Source: Mauremys mutica (taxonomy: Eukaryota; Chordata; Testudines; Geoemydidae). From it: DNA of 64,000 nucleotides. The position numbers and the translations under genes are program-made. The notes below the pieces were generated by a model that ran no database searches, was not told where the DNA came from, and saw nothing but the letters and a program-made list of their open reading frames with translations. The stretch covers positions 56,950,697-57,014,696 of the forward strand of contig NC_059072.1 in assembly GCF_020497125.1 (NCBI RefSeq), read 5' to 3'. Each line of letters starts with the position of its first letter. The stretch's first letter is position 1. Positions 12,035 through 22,167 of the stretch are shown one piece after another.

Positions 12035-12595
12035 AATCAACCTCAAGGACTCTTACCTTCAGGGGAGCAGAACGAGTTAGCAGACCACCTAAGCAGGTCA
12101 TTTTCAAGTCATCATGGTTGGTCACTTCATCCGGATGTAGCCAGGCGCATTTTCCAGCAGAAGGGGACTCCCCAGATAGACCTATTTGCAAACAAGTCCA
12201 ACAGAAAATGTCACCAATTCTCCCCTCAACAAGACCACAATCCAGGCTCAATCACAGATACCTCCCTGCTATTCTGGACAGAAAAGCTTTTCCCACAATC
12301 CCACTCCTCCTATGCAGAGCGCTACCAAAGATCAAGCAGGACTATACTCAGGTATAAGCCTCACCCTGCCAATACTGGTTCTCCATTCTATTGGACATCC
12401 CAGTTGCAACTCCAATCTCACTCCCATTGCATCGCTGACTTCCCAAGACCATGGTCAGCTGCTCCACCTGAACCTGGCATAGGTCATCTCTGGCCAGAAG
12501 GGTCTCTGAATTGCATGCCATTGCATCCAAACTACCATACACAGTCTTCTTTAAAGATAAGGTGTACTTATGCCTTATTTAAATTTTCTTTCTAA
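12035..12595 (+). pseudogene. DIRS RNase H-region remnant
   Basis: The frame holds the block NELADHLSR followed by WSLHPDVARRIF and PQIDLFANKSNRKCHQF. In DIRS polyproteins the end of the RNase H domain reads this way (DxLSR, then WxLxPxVF...DLFAxxxNxK). The catalytic reverse transcriptase upstream is absent. After about 12260 the reading degrades into a Pro/Ser-rich tail without recognisable family features. The piece follows directly on gag-like sequence, so several kilobases of pol have been lost. It cannot encode a working enzyme. Confidence 0.7.
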
Positions 12596-12649
12596 AGTAG
12601 TTTCAAATTTTTATCAGTTTACTTACCTGTTTTTACCCCAAACCACATG

Positions 12650-12985
12650 CAAATAGGGATGAGCAGTGGCTACAAATATTGGGTGTTAGACGAGCACTTG
12701 TGTTCTACTTAGACAGGACCATTTTGCCAGACATCCAACTGTTTGTGGCTATAGCAGATAGAATGAAAGGTCCTACACTTTCCTCACAGAGAATTTCATC
12801 TTGAATAACTTCCCGTATCCATGCTTGTTATGATGCGGCAGGCATTTCTCCACCAGACAAGCTGATTACTCACTCCACAAGGTTGCAAGCATCCTCAACC
12901 GAATTCCTAGTGCAGATCCTTAATCAGCAACCTGGTCATTGGTGCACACATTATCCTCCCATTATGCCATCACCCAATACTCCAG
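12650..12985 (+). pseudogene. DIRS tyrosine recombinase C-terminal remnant
   Basis: Conceptual translation across stops gives ALVFYLDRT near 12690, FVAIADRMKG near 12740, and DKLITHSTRLQASS near 12860. The HxxR-type box (HSTR) plus the downstream Trp/His pattern matches the C-terminal catalytic region of DIRS tyrosine recombinases, which perform integration in place of a DDE integrase. The frame has a stop after RISS and the N-terminal half is not seen. It lies between the RNase H remnant and the right terminal repeat, the expected order for DIRS. The active-site Tyr cannot be placed with certainty. Non-functional. Confidence 0.6.
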
Positions 12986-13306
12986 AGATGATGATGATTT
13001 CCTTGAACTATGCTACTGTCTGTGTATACGTGCACTCCAATCCTTCTGCCTATATTATTGCCTGGGCATCACCAAGAGTGGTATGAACAGGTGAAATCAC
13101 TTGAAGAATTAAAAACGGTTACTAATATTTTATGAATGTTGTTCCTTGAGATGCGTTGCACGTGTCCATTGCACGATCCACCCTCTGACCCCTCTACATT
13201 GGCACTTCCAGAAAGAAGGAACTGAGAGAGTTTGGAGTCTGCTGGGCCCTTTGTACCGACGTCAGTGACACAAAGCAGCAGAGGGTTCTCAAGCTGCCCC
13301 AATGGG

Positions 13307-13740
13307 CATAGGCGCCAACTCTGTGGGTGCTCCAGCCCTGGAGCACCCATAGAGAAAAATTAGTGGGTTCTCTGCACCCACCGGCTCCCCTCCCCACCCC
13401 CTGCCCCATCTCACCTCCACCTCCTCCCCTGAGCGCGCCGCATCCCCGCTTCTTCGCCTACCTCCCAGCGCTTGCCACCGCAAAACAGTGTTATGCCACA
13501 AAACATTGCTGTTCTCCATGCAAAACAGCTGTTTTGCGGTGTAACAAGCTCTGGGAAGGAGTGGGGAGGAGCAGGAGCACAGTGTGCTCAGAGGAGGAGG
13601 CGGGGAAGAGGTGGGGCTGGGACTTTGGGGAAGGGGTTGGAATGGGGGTGGGAGGGGCAGGGCAAGGATGGAGTCAGGGTGGGGCCAGGGCTAGAGGGGG
13701 GTCAAGCACCCATTGGTGCCAGCAGAAGTTGGCGCCTATG
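13307..13740 (+). mobile_element. Non-autonomous hAT-like transposon (434 bp) inside DIRS
   Basis: Ends cataggcgccaactctgtgg and the complement of gaagttggcgcctatg form inverted repeats. Flanks ccaatggg and ccaagggt agree imperfectly, so the 8-bp target duplication has drifted. The interior has a C-rich half and a G-rich half, which produce spurious Pro/Ser- or Gly-rich frames on opposite strands. It is the same family as 15214-15703, whose target duplication is exact. It interrupts the right end of the DIRS element. Confidence 0.85.
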
Positions 13741-13765
13741 CCAAGGGTACCGAGGGAAAAACTTC

Positions 13766-13830
13766 CAGCAACTGTGCATGGGGTGCACGCACACTAAGAG
13801 TGCAATGGACATGTGCAACATATTTGGAAA
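13766..13830 (-). repeat. DIRS right terminal repeat
   Basis: The stretch actgtgcatggggtgcacgc and gtgcaatggacatgtgcaa are reverse-complement partners of the left terminal repeat at 9470-9548. The copy at about 13140-13190 (cacgtgtccattgcac) probably belongs to the internal complementary region typical of DIRS elements. Confidence 0.7.
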
Positions 13831-13840
13831 AACAGTTACA

Positions 13841-14846
13841 AAAGGTTAGCAATCATTTGGGTTTTTTTGAAAAATGGAATTTCCAAGAAGTTATAACATA
13901 ACAGTTGAGTCAGATGAGAATAAGTGAATTCAGTACTAAAAAAATATTTTTTTGTATCTTTCAGAGGCAAGAAGGTCAAAACTTTAGACAGGCAAAGGAA
14001 GACAGTCAAGTCTTGCTATTCTCCAAGGTATTATACTAAATGTAAACAGCTTACCAGCAGCGTCGGAAGCTGCTCAGCAACATCATTAGTACAGGATTTT
14101 AAAATGATTGGGGAATATGTTGTTATTGTTTTATATATAAGGAAAGGCAGCATTTAAAATATTGATCCTAAACCCTTAAAAATGATGAAATGAGAAAAAG
14201 GGAATGCCTGGATAAAATGTTGGCGTCAACAAGTTTTCAACTAAATACCAGCCAAACATGATTTTCAACAGAAGGTGCACAATCCTATGCAAAACACTGA
14301 TTAAAATGCTTAATCAAGTAAGCTGAGATGACAAACAAGACCAGCTGTAGAGCAAAGATTGTACCATATCAGCTGTGCACACAGGATGGCTTAGACCTGG
14401 GAATTGTTCACACTGGAGAAGTCATAATGTTGAAAATTATTGTTCAAAACAGAATCTGATAAAAATTGACATTTCACCATGTTGGTAGTGCAACATTTTA
14501 AAAATTGTGGCATCTGAAGTCTTGAGAGGCACATTTTCTGTTTGTGGGAAGGTGGTCTCTCTTCATGCTGGGATATTCTCTTTTTTGTTTCTTTTCTGAA
14601 AGCACGCGTTGTTTGGCATTACAGCATATTCTATGAATCTACATAAGGCAAAGATGCATTTTAATGAGTGACCATTAGTTGAGCTGATATGACTTTGTGT
14701 ATGGACAATAGAAGAAGAACATGTCAAACAAATTGTCAGTAGCTGTGTAGCAGTGAGCTAGTGTTGCTTGCTCTTTTCCAAATGTCATCAGTGAGTATCA
14801 ACTATTCCCATTCCCTATGGGATGAATGTTTGCAAACTGGAAATGG
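13841..14846. other. No gene recognised
   Basis: AT-rich unique DNA. A 63-bp open segment at 13965-14027 is bounded by tttcag and gtatta, but it is too short to call (see findings). Confidence 0.5.
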
Positions 14847-15008
14847 ACATTAGATACTTCATGAGGAAGTTTTTTTAATATATTACTATTATTGGTATTG
14901 TGGTTGTACGCACGATTGGAGATGCTGTGTGCTAGGTGTTACCAAACACATGTATACATGCTGCCTTCCTTGAAGAGCTTACAATAAAATTTAAGAAAGG
15001 GGGCACGC
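14847..15008 (+). repeat. 162-bp direct repeat, copy A
   Basis: This segment recurs at 15853-16015 in the same orientation, with three substitutions and one length difference in a G run. Its second half (gaagagcttacaataaaat) resembles an old dispersed repeat tail also seen at 45190-45330. Confidence 0.9.
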
Positions 15009-15213
15009 AGGTGGCTTCTCAATGTGAAATTTCACACCAGGGTAATTTTGATTCTCTTTGAATTTTTTGTGGCCCTGCTACCACCGTTCCTTCACCCTCT
15101 TTTCTGAACTAGTAGAGCAAACATCCACAACTAATAGTATTGGAGGGGATACTTTGGTAAAGGGATGTTTGGAGCAGGGTGAGCTGAGGGGTGGGACCTA
15201 AGAGTGCAGTGTG

Positions 15214-15703
15214 CATAGGCGCCAACTGTGTGGGTGCTCCAGGGCTGGAGCACACCCGGGGAAAAATTAATGGGTGCTCTGCATCCACCGGCAGCCAAGC
15301 TCCCCACTCCTCGCTTCTTCTCCCTACCCCGAGTGCGCCACATCCCCGCTCCTCTTCCTCCCTCCCAGCGCTTCCCGCCTCCTCCCCCCGCTACCTAACA
15401 GCTGTTTGGCAGTGCTTAGGACTTTCCATGAGGGAGGGGGAGGAGCAGGGATGTGGCACTCTCAGGGGAGGAGGCAGATAAGAGGCAGGGCAGGGGCAGG
15501 GACTTGGGGGAAGGGTGGAATGGGGGCAGGAAGGGGATGGGGCTGGAGTGAGAAAAGGCAGGGGTGGGGCAGGGACATTGGGGAAGGCATGGAATGGGGT
15601 GGGGCGAGGGCAGTGCAGGGGCGGGAAGAGGCGGTGCAGGGGCGGGACCAGGGGCGGGCAGGGGTCAAGCACCCACTGGGCAAAGGGGAAATTAGCGCCT
15701 ATG
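15214..15703 (+). mobile_element. Non-autonomous hAT-like transposon (490 bp)
   Basis: The left end cataggcgccaactgtgtgg pairs with the right end aaattagcgcctatg. The exact 8-bp target duplication gcagtgtg (15206-15213, 15704-15711) establishes the boundaries. The interior moves from C-rich to G-rich tandem words (ggggcaggg-like), which give Gly/Arg frames on the plus strand and Pro/Ser frames on the minus strand; these are artefacts. Second member of the family at 13307-13740. It lies between the two copies of the 162-bp duplication. Confidence 0.93.
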
Positions 15704-15852
15704 GCAGTGTGTGGTTTGTGGTGTACGGTAGTTGTAATGGTAAACTGTAGTCCTACGGCTGGAAGAACACAGGATTCAGACTGATAAGTGGCTTAACTTT
15801 TCATTTCCTTGATTTTTGTAAGGTTAATGTCAAGTGCGTTGTTTGTGCAGCA

Positions 15853-16015
15853 ACATTAGATACTTCATGAGAAAGTTTTTTTAATATATTACTATTATTG
15901 GTATTGCGGTTGTACGCACGATTGGAGATGCTGTGTGCTAGGTGTTACCAAACACATATATACATGCTGCCTTCCTTGAAGAGCTTACAATAAAATTTAA
16001 GAAAGGGGGGCACGC
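15853..16015 (+). repeat. 162-bp direct repeat, copy B
   Basis: Near-identical to 14847-15008, offset by 1006 bp. Flanking sequences on either side of the two copies differ, so the duplicated unit is this segment and not the whole intervening kilobase. It is followed at about 16020-16045 by a short (CA)n run. Confidence 0.9.
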
Positions 16016-16230
16016 GTGCAGACACCCACCCACACACACACACAAAAGAATCCGAAGGAAGAGGACAGGGCAGATCAGAGTAATTGTCATATGCCATATA
16101 GTTACATGGGCTAGCAATATGCTAACTTGATAGTTCGGAAACATTTACATTTTTTTATTAACATTTAATTTTTTTTTTATCAAACCACAATCCCCTGAGT
16201 CTTGCAATATTTCCTCTACACATATAAGAG

Positions 16231-16395
16231 TAAGGCCTGGTCTACATTAGAAAATTAGGTTAGTTTAACTGTGTCAGTCGGGGAAGAATTTTTCCATCTA
16301 CCTAGCTACTGGCTCAAAGGGAGGTGGATTACCTATGCTAGTGGGAGAACCCCTCATCAGCATAGCTAGTGTCTACACTAAAGCACCAACTCTTG
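16231..16395 (+). mobile_element. MITE fragment with ggcctggtctacatta end
   Basis: It begins taaggcctggtctacattag and contains gggaggtggattacctatgc, a block shared with 4025-4258. The right end is missing: after ctagtgtctacactaaagc the sequence becomes unique. The terminal ggcctggtctacacta motif is shared with the three-hairpin MITEs and with the Myb/SANT element at 62130. Confidence 0.65.
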
Positions 16396-17620
16396 TGGTT
16401 TTATTATGAGTCTTCAGTATTTTTCTTGAAGCCCCAGGTCCTGATCTCACGTGTATATGTGAAAATCTGAGCTTCCATTTAAAAGAAAAAAATAATTTTC
16501 TGGACTTCATGGTTGCAGAGAAAAGCTAGAAAACCTGAACCTTAAAGGCTCAAAAAAGAGAATGCAAATAAAACAAAACCTCAAAAAAATTGTTTTGTAA
16601 AACATCATGATTTTTAAGGAAGTCTTATGATATTTTGTGGGTTGGCAATTATTGCTATGTTTAGAACAGGAAATGCATCCAATATTTTGGCACTGTAGTG
16701 TGGTAACCATTGGTAAAAGTTGACATTAATGGAGGAATCACTCTTTGCTTAACAATCTCCTCAGCTCCCTAATCAGAGAAAAGTAACAGAAAGAATGAAT
16801 TCCTCCAATTTGTGTGTCTTTTTCTTAAGGATGCCGGTAACTAAGCGCAATCTTCCAGGTGCAGTCTCAGAGGAGCTGCTGTTTCTTGCTATCTCACAAG
16901 GGTCCCTATCTATAGTATGAGCCTCAAATCATTGTCTTTCTTTGGTGCCAGTTTTACAGGCCTTAATTGTTTGCCTGGACTATTTTTAAATAAAGGGTCT
17001 TACATTGAAAGTGGTTTGTCATTTTCACATGCCAGTATTCTGAGTCAGTTTACCAACTAGGGTACATGTGGCAGTGGAATAGTCTCAAGATTATTGTGTA
17101 TGTTCAGTAAGAATGAAGAACAGTACCAGCGGAAGCTTGGTTTCCATGCAGCACCTTTGTTCCCAGAAGTCAGACATTAGAGTAGCTTTTAAAAAGTGGG
17201 ATTGACTGATTTATGCGGAGGGTTTGCCTTTGCTCCAAGGGCAGTATTTCTTCGGAAGTGTAATAAGATATTGCTTAATATAGGGATTTCTAAACTGTTA
17301 AGGCTTTTGTTTTTTGACTGTGGTTGTAGTTTCTATACACATGGGTAATTAAAAACAATATTAATGTTGCACATACGTAATTTAAAGGATATTTGGCAAA
17401 GGCTTCTGATCTGAACAGAAATTCATTTAGTTGTCTAATTCCCTCTTGTGTGATAAAGGCAATGCTGAAGAGAGTCTTGGGAAAGGTTGCAAACTTTATT
17501 ACATAAGTAGCTGCAGTTTATTTTTTGTTGACAGCTTCCATTTGCTGGTTACTCTTTTTAGCTAGAAGCTAGTTATTTGCAGAATATTCACAGCATATTA
17601 TCTAAATTTCTGTTAAGCTC
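16396..17620. other. No gene recognised
   Basis: Unique AT-rich DNA. No open frame longer than about 70 codons, no inverted termini and no tandem repeats were noticed. Confidence 0.5.
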
Positions 17621-17885
17621 TTGTATACAGTGTTGTGGTAACTGGTCCCAGGATATTAGAGAGGCAGGGCGGGTGAGGTAATATCTTGTATTGGATCAAC
17701 TTCTGTTGGTGAGAGAGAGAAGCTTCAGAGTTTACACGGGATTCTTCCTCAGGTTTGGGAAATGTATTCAGAGTGGCACAGCTAAATACAAGGTAGAACA
17801 GATAGTTTAGCATAAGTAGTTAGCACATATTTCAAGAAACCATTCAAGGTCAAGTGGCCAGTTAACACCTCTCCAATCATAGAGC
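17621..17885 (-). mobile_element. Penelope-like element 3' end
   Basis: Read on the minus strand, it contains acagaagttgatccaataca, then cacccgccctgcctctctaa and a terminal gttaccacaacactg-like run. The equivalent 3' tail is seen in plus orientation at 47559-47833 (acagaagttgattcaataaa, cacccaccttgtctct), attached to GIY-YIG remnants, which identifies the family. Coding sequence is absent, as expected for strong 5' truncation. Confidence 0.7.
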
Positions 17886-18668
17886 TCCCCCACTCAGCTT
17901 TGCCACCCCCTGCCCCCTCCCCCCCCACCCCCACCCCCACCCCCACAGCTTGCCTCCCCCCTGCCCCTCGCAGCTCCCCTGATACACCTCCCCCTGCTAG
18001 TGCAGGTGCAACACCACCACCAGAGATGCACCAACAGAAAGACCACCGAGCACAGCTGAGCTTTTAATAATAATTAAAAAAAAACAGAACAAACAAACAA
18101 AAAACAAAAAGCACAAGCATTGCAGAACCAGCAGCCAGCAAGGGCAGGCAAATGGCAGGCTGCTGCTGCTGCAGCCTTCCAGCCTATTGTTATCAGTCCC
18201 CCCTCCCAAACCACAGCCCCCCCCCCATACTAAACCAACCAATCAATTCCCCTGTGCACGCAGGAGGTAGCCCATGGAGAGAGAGTAGCCACTGAAGGTC
18301 ACACAAGAAGCAAGCACATGCAGCAATCTCACAACAACACTCACAGGGAGAGGAACCCGCCCCAAGCTCCTGGTTCCCTCCTTGCCCTGCTATTGCCCTG
18401 TCAATCGGGCTGACCTGGAGCATTGGCTCTGGGGCTGTCAGTCTCCAGATCCTGATTTCTTCCCATCCCCTTTCTTTTGGTGTTGGGGGAGGGATTGTGC
18501 AACCAGGGGACAACCACACTCTCTGGCGGGCAATTAAAAAAAAAAAAGCAGCAGCCATACCTCCCGGAAAAGCCCCAAAGGAAAGCCAAAACAAGCAACA
18601 AGCTACTTAAAAAGTCAAAAAAGCCCAGAATGAGTAACAAGTGACTCAAAGAAACGATAAGCCTAGTC
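17886..18668 (-). repeat. Unclassified interspersed repeat with C-rich leader
   Basis: A cccca tandem tract (about 17905-17948) is followed by dense low-complexity A-rich and C-rich patches. On the minus strand a hydrophobic frame of 82 residues (18401-18649) and one of 133 residues (18193-18594) overlap in different registers, with many Phe/Leu and no recognisable domain, so coding is unlikely. I suspect an old transposon remnant but see no clear ends. Confidence 0.35.
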
Positions 18669-18757
18669 TGCTGAAACCAAGCAGAATTTGGCTTCTTCTT
18701 GGCAAGCCTGAATAGGTTCCTGGGAGGAAAAAAGGGTGGATAGGCCCATATGTATTA

Positions 18758-18950
18758 TGTAGTCCTGGGCTATAGAAGACCTAGGTTCAATTCTCTTTTC
18801 AACCAGAGATGTCCTGTGTGACTTTGAGCAAGTCACTTAGCCTCTCTGTGCCTCAGTTTCCTATCTGTAAAGTGGGGATTATACCACTTGCCTTCATTAG
18901 AGGGGTGTTACATTAAAGATTGTGAGGTGTTCAGATACTACATTTTGGGG
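18758..18950 (+). mobile_element. MIR/CORE-type SINE fragment
   Basis: The run gacctaggttcaattct is a degraded tRNA B box. It is followed by gagcaagtcacttagcctct, gtgcctcagtttcctatctg and ggggattata, the conserved core order of MIR-like CORE-SINEs. The end near aagattgtgaggtgttcaga matches reptile/bird versions. The 5' tRNA head before the B box is incomplete. Confidence 0.8.
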
Positions 18951-20380
18951 GGCATATGAGTACATAAGCCTGATAAAGGGAAAAGTGCCATTAGGACAAA
19001 AGGAAACCCTCAGAGTCCCAAGGTGGAGAATGTTCTAGCTCCCTGATTTCCATGGGATTAGAAGGAAAACATCAAAATCTGCTGCTCCAATCTAATAGGA
19101 ATGGATCTGTAACAAAAATCTTTGTCCTTCCTTGCTCTGAAGGCGAATAGAGGGCATTTTTCATTGCTGTTAGTTATGAAGAGGTGTATTGATTGAACCC
19201 TCTTTCTGAGCAGTAAGTCCACTACTTACTGTGTCAGAGATCACTCATGCTGACCTTATAGTCTGTGATTTAATGTGTTCATTAATATGTTATCTGTCCT
19301 TTCAGGTAGAGAGCCACTGGATACACACAGTGTCCCAGACATTATTACTGCAGAGCCAGAGCCTTCAGACAAAATAGTTGGGAATGAGCACTCCTTACTT
19401 GTTGATATAAAATGTTGCTGTGGTGTTGTCTTTTAGAATGTAAGCTACTTGGTGCTTAATTGGAGGTAGAAAAGATTTCAGAGTCCATCAGATGCTTGTA
19501 ATTCTAGAGTGTTCCGATGGACCATGGCTTCTAATTATTCCATCCTCTGTTTACTGTTTAATTCCTGAGGTGTGCGCCTCACCCAGTTTGATGACCCGGT
19601 GATGACTACTACGAATGAAATACTGAAGGAAACTCCAGTTAGCTCATTGTTCGCTAGTTCAGGCATTTCCAAACATTTTCATAGGGTAGTTCACTTCCTA
19701 ATAAGAGAGATTGTCTCATAGTCCATTTTCCTTCCAATTTACACCTACTCCAATTCTTTGCTTGGAAAAAGGGCTGTTATGAAAGCATTAAATAGATTTT
19801 AATTATTTTAAAATGCAGTTTAGCAGCTGGAAACAAAGATGATGAGCCAGCACCACAGACTACCAGCAATTGCTCCAAGGGCTACAATGTGGGAATGTCT
19901 GCTTTAGTTTCTATCCAGGAAGGGATTTGAAGATTTTTGAAGGAATGGTCAAAAGTGTCCCCCGGTTTTCCTTGTTTAGAGTTTTATTTGCAGCTATCTG
20001 GTTTGTAACAGGCTGTCAGTGTTAGTCTGAAACACCTGTCAGCAGATGATTTTACTGTGAAAGGATTATGTGGGCCTGGTGACTCACTGAGGTAGGGATC
20101 TCATTACTGTACCTTTGAAGTGACTTTCTTGGGAGGGTGTGGTCAGAGCAGCCCTGGGGGAAGAACTGTAAGAGCAGTTAAACCTGATAGAAGGAGCAAG
20201 CTAAACTTATTGTTGCTTTCTTTGTTAATAAAGTCAAACATCAGAAGAAGAATGAATTTGTACTTTACAATGTAAGCTGAGCTTATAGCATAGATTTGGA
20301 AAGGTTCCTGTTTGCAGTTATTTGTTATGCTGTTTCTTTGAAAGCATCTTGTAGGATTCTCTCTGCCCCTGCCTTTGTCC
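18951..20380. other. No gene recognised
   Basis: Unique DNA. A tctgtcctttcag acceptor-like site at 19305 precedes an open stretch to 19435, judged insufficient to call an exon. At its end the CR1 insertion begins abruptly. Confidence 0.45.
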
Positions 20381-21240
20381 CCTCATGATGGGGGCTAATT
20401 TAGCTACAACGAGTCAGGAAAAAGATCTTGGAGTTATCGTGAAGATGTCCTCTTCTCTGAAGATGTCCACGCAGTGTGCAGAGGCGGTCAAAAAAGCAAA
20501 CAGGATGTTAGGAATCATTAAAAAGGGTATAGAGAATAAGACTGAGAATATATTATTGCCATTATATAAATCCATGGTACGCCCACATCTCGAATACTGT
20601 GTACAGATGTGGTCTCCTCACCTCAAAAAAGATATTCTAGCACTAGAAAAGGTTCAGAAAAGAGCAACTAAAATGATTAGGGGTTTAGAGAGGGTCCCAT
20701 ATGAGGAAAGATTAAAGAGGCTAGGACTCTTCAGTTTGGAAAAGAGAAGACTAAGGGGGGACATGATAGAGGTATATAAAATCGTGAGTGATGTTGAGAA
20801 AGTGGATAAGGAAAAGTTATTTACTTATTCCCATAATACAAGAACTAGGGGTCACCAAATGAAATTAATAGGCAGCAGATTTAAAACAAATAAAAGGAAG
20901 TTCTTCTTCACGCAGCGCACAGTCAACTTGTGGAACTCCTTACCTGAGGAGGTTGTGAAGGCTAGGACTATAACAATGTTTAAAAGGGGACTGGATAAAT
21001 TCATGGTGGCTAAGTCCATAAATGGCTATTAGCCAGGATGGGTAAGAATGGTGTCCCTAGCCTCTGTTCGTCAGAGGATGGAGATGGATGGCAGGAGAGA
21101 GATCACTTGATCATTGCCTGTTAGGTTCACTCCCTCAGGGGCACCTGGCATTGGCCACTGTCGGTAGACAGATACTGGGCTAGATGGACCTTTGGTCTGA
21201 CCCGGTACGGCCTTTCTTATGTTCTTATGTTCTTATGTTA
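20381..21240 (+). mobile_element. CR1 LINE, 5'-truncated 3' portion
   Basis: An open C-terminal reverse-transcriptase frame is followed by a roughly 200-bp 3' UTR containing gggctagatggacctttggt and three copies of an ttcttatg octamer at the extreme 3' end (about 21216-21240). This is the classical CR1 tail of birds and turtles, recognised during target-primed reverse transcription. The 5' end is an abrupt junction near 20381. No target duplication was found, which is usual for CR1. Confidence 0.93.
20385..21032 (+). pseudogene. CR1 ORF2 C-terminal reverse-transcriptase segment
   Basis: The open frame of 215 codons carries the CR1 thumb and C-terminal region: a KDLGVIV block near residue 14, [16 protein letters not shown] near residues 34-49, [20 protein letters not shown] near 60-80, and the end motif WNSLPEEVV followed by [10 protein letters not shown]. 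The natural stop follows a NGY ending. The palm with the catalytic Asp residues and the whole endonuclease lie upstream in a full element and are absent here, so this copy cannot mobilise itself. A small internal repeat of SSLKMS near the start suggests a local duplication. No frameshift is present, so the copy is relatively young. Confidence 0.92.
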
Positions 21241-22153
21241 GAGTTGGGAGGTTAGCTTTTGAGTTGTGTTCACACCTTAGTTTTTCATTTTTTCTCTGAG
21301 GCACATGTTTTGATCTTACGTTGATCATTCTGAATTGAGACTTTTCCTCCTGGGAGCTTCACCTTCCTCTCAGTCAAAGGGACAGACTGGAATATTCAGA
21401 AAGCAGCATTTATACTCAGCAGGGGGTGTGGTTTGCAATACTGCCTTGCTATCATAGCCCTCAAAGGTCAAAAAACCTTAAGAACTAGGGAAGTTCTGCC
21501 AATCTCACACTAAGCCAGAAGTGAGAATCCTGCAAGATATCTTCTAAGAAGCAGAATTGCACAATAATTTTCTCTGTCTGCTGTAGGTGATGTAATAAGA
21601 AAGAAGTGGTTTGACCAGTGGCGAAGGTAGTTTTATGAAAAATTGATGCAATGATAAGAATAAATAAATAATTAGCTTTCCTATAACACTTTTCATATGA
21701 GCATCTCAAAGCACTTTACAAAGTATCATTATACCCATTTTATACATGTTCTATACTGGTAATTGTATTCTCTGGTAGTGGTATTTCATAATAACTGTTC
21801 ATCTCAAAATCAACATTTTTTTGCTTTTACATGGTTGCAGTGTACCATGTCACAATGCACCATCAATTTTTTTAAATCTTTAGCTAACATTGTGACTCAT
21901 AAGCATTTCTGCATATTTGACCTAATGATAAAGAGAAATGTGCCACTAAAGTATTGCTGGGTTACCCTCCTAGATAATGTGCAGTCATATTGATATTTGT
22001 GTCTTGTAAAATGAAGTTTGTGGTTCGATAAGGCAGTACAAGAAATGCCAATTTTATTTTTCACTGAACAAGCATCTGACTGTGCATACCACGTAATTGT
22101 AGTTTGTAAGTCTTTATAGACAATACTCATTTTTCTAATGGAACATTAAGTGA
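21241..22153. other. No gene recognised; small CORE-type fragment
   Basis: At about 21690-21755 the words catctcaaagcactttacaa and tatacccattttatac match an old L2/MIR-like repeat tail. The remainder is unique, with only short frames. Confidence 0.5.
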
Positions 22154-22167
22154 AACATAGGAACACA
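22154..22167. repeat. Target-site duplication of Penelope element (left)
   Basis: The 14-bp aacataggaacaca recurs exactly at 23391-23404, bracketing the Penelope-like insertion. Confidence 0.9.

Larger units (their letters stand above)
9470..13840 (+). mobile_element. Decayed DIRS-type retroelement
   Basis: Inverted terminal repeats (9470-9548 and about 13766-13830), a gag-like remnant, a DIRS-type RNase H segment and a tyrosine-recombinase C-terminal remnant occur in the order expected for DIRS elements. These copy RNA to DNA and integrate by a tyrosine recombinase, so they leave no target duplication, and none is seen. The reverse transcriptase core is missing: the gag-like part runs almost directly into RNase H sequence near 12000, which indicates an internal deletion. 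Two hAT elements (9852-10138, 13307-13740) inserted later. Numerous stops and frameshifts show it is dead. Confidence 0.8.

Noticed and set aside
13327..13797. 156-codon plus-strand frame
   Set aside because: It spans a hAT element with C-rich and G-rich halves; composition is biased and no motif is present.
18193..18649. Overlapping minus-strand hydrophobic frames, possible membrane protein
   Set aside because: Two registers overlap with similar Phe/Leu/Cys bias, consistent with A/C-rich low-complexity DNA; no start context or conserved motif.
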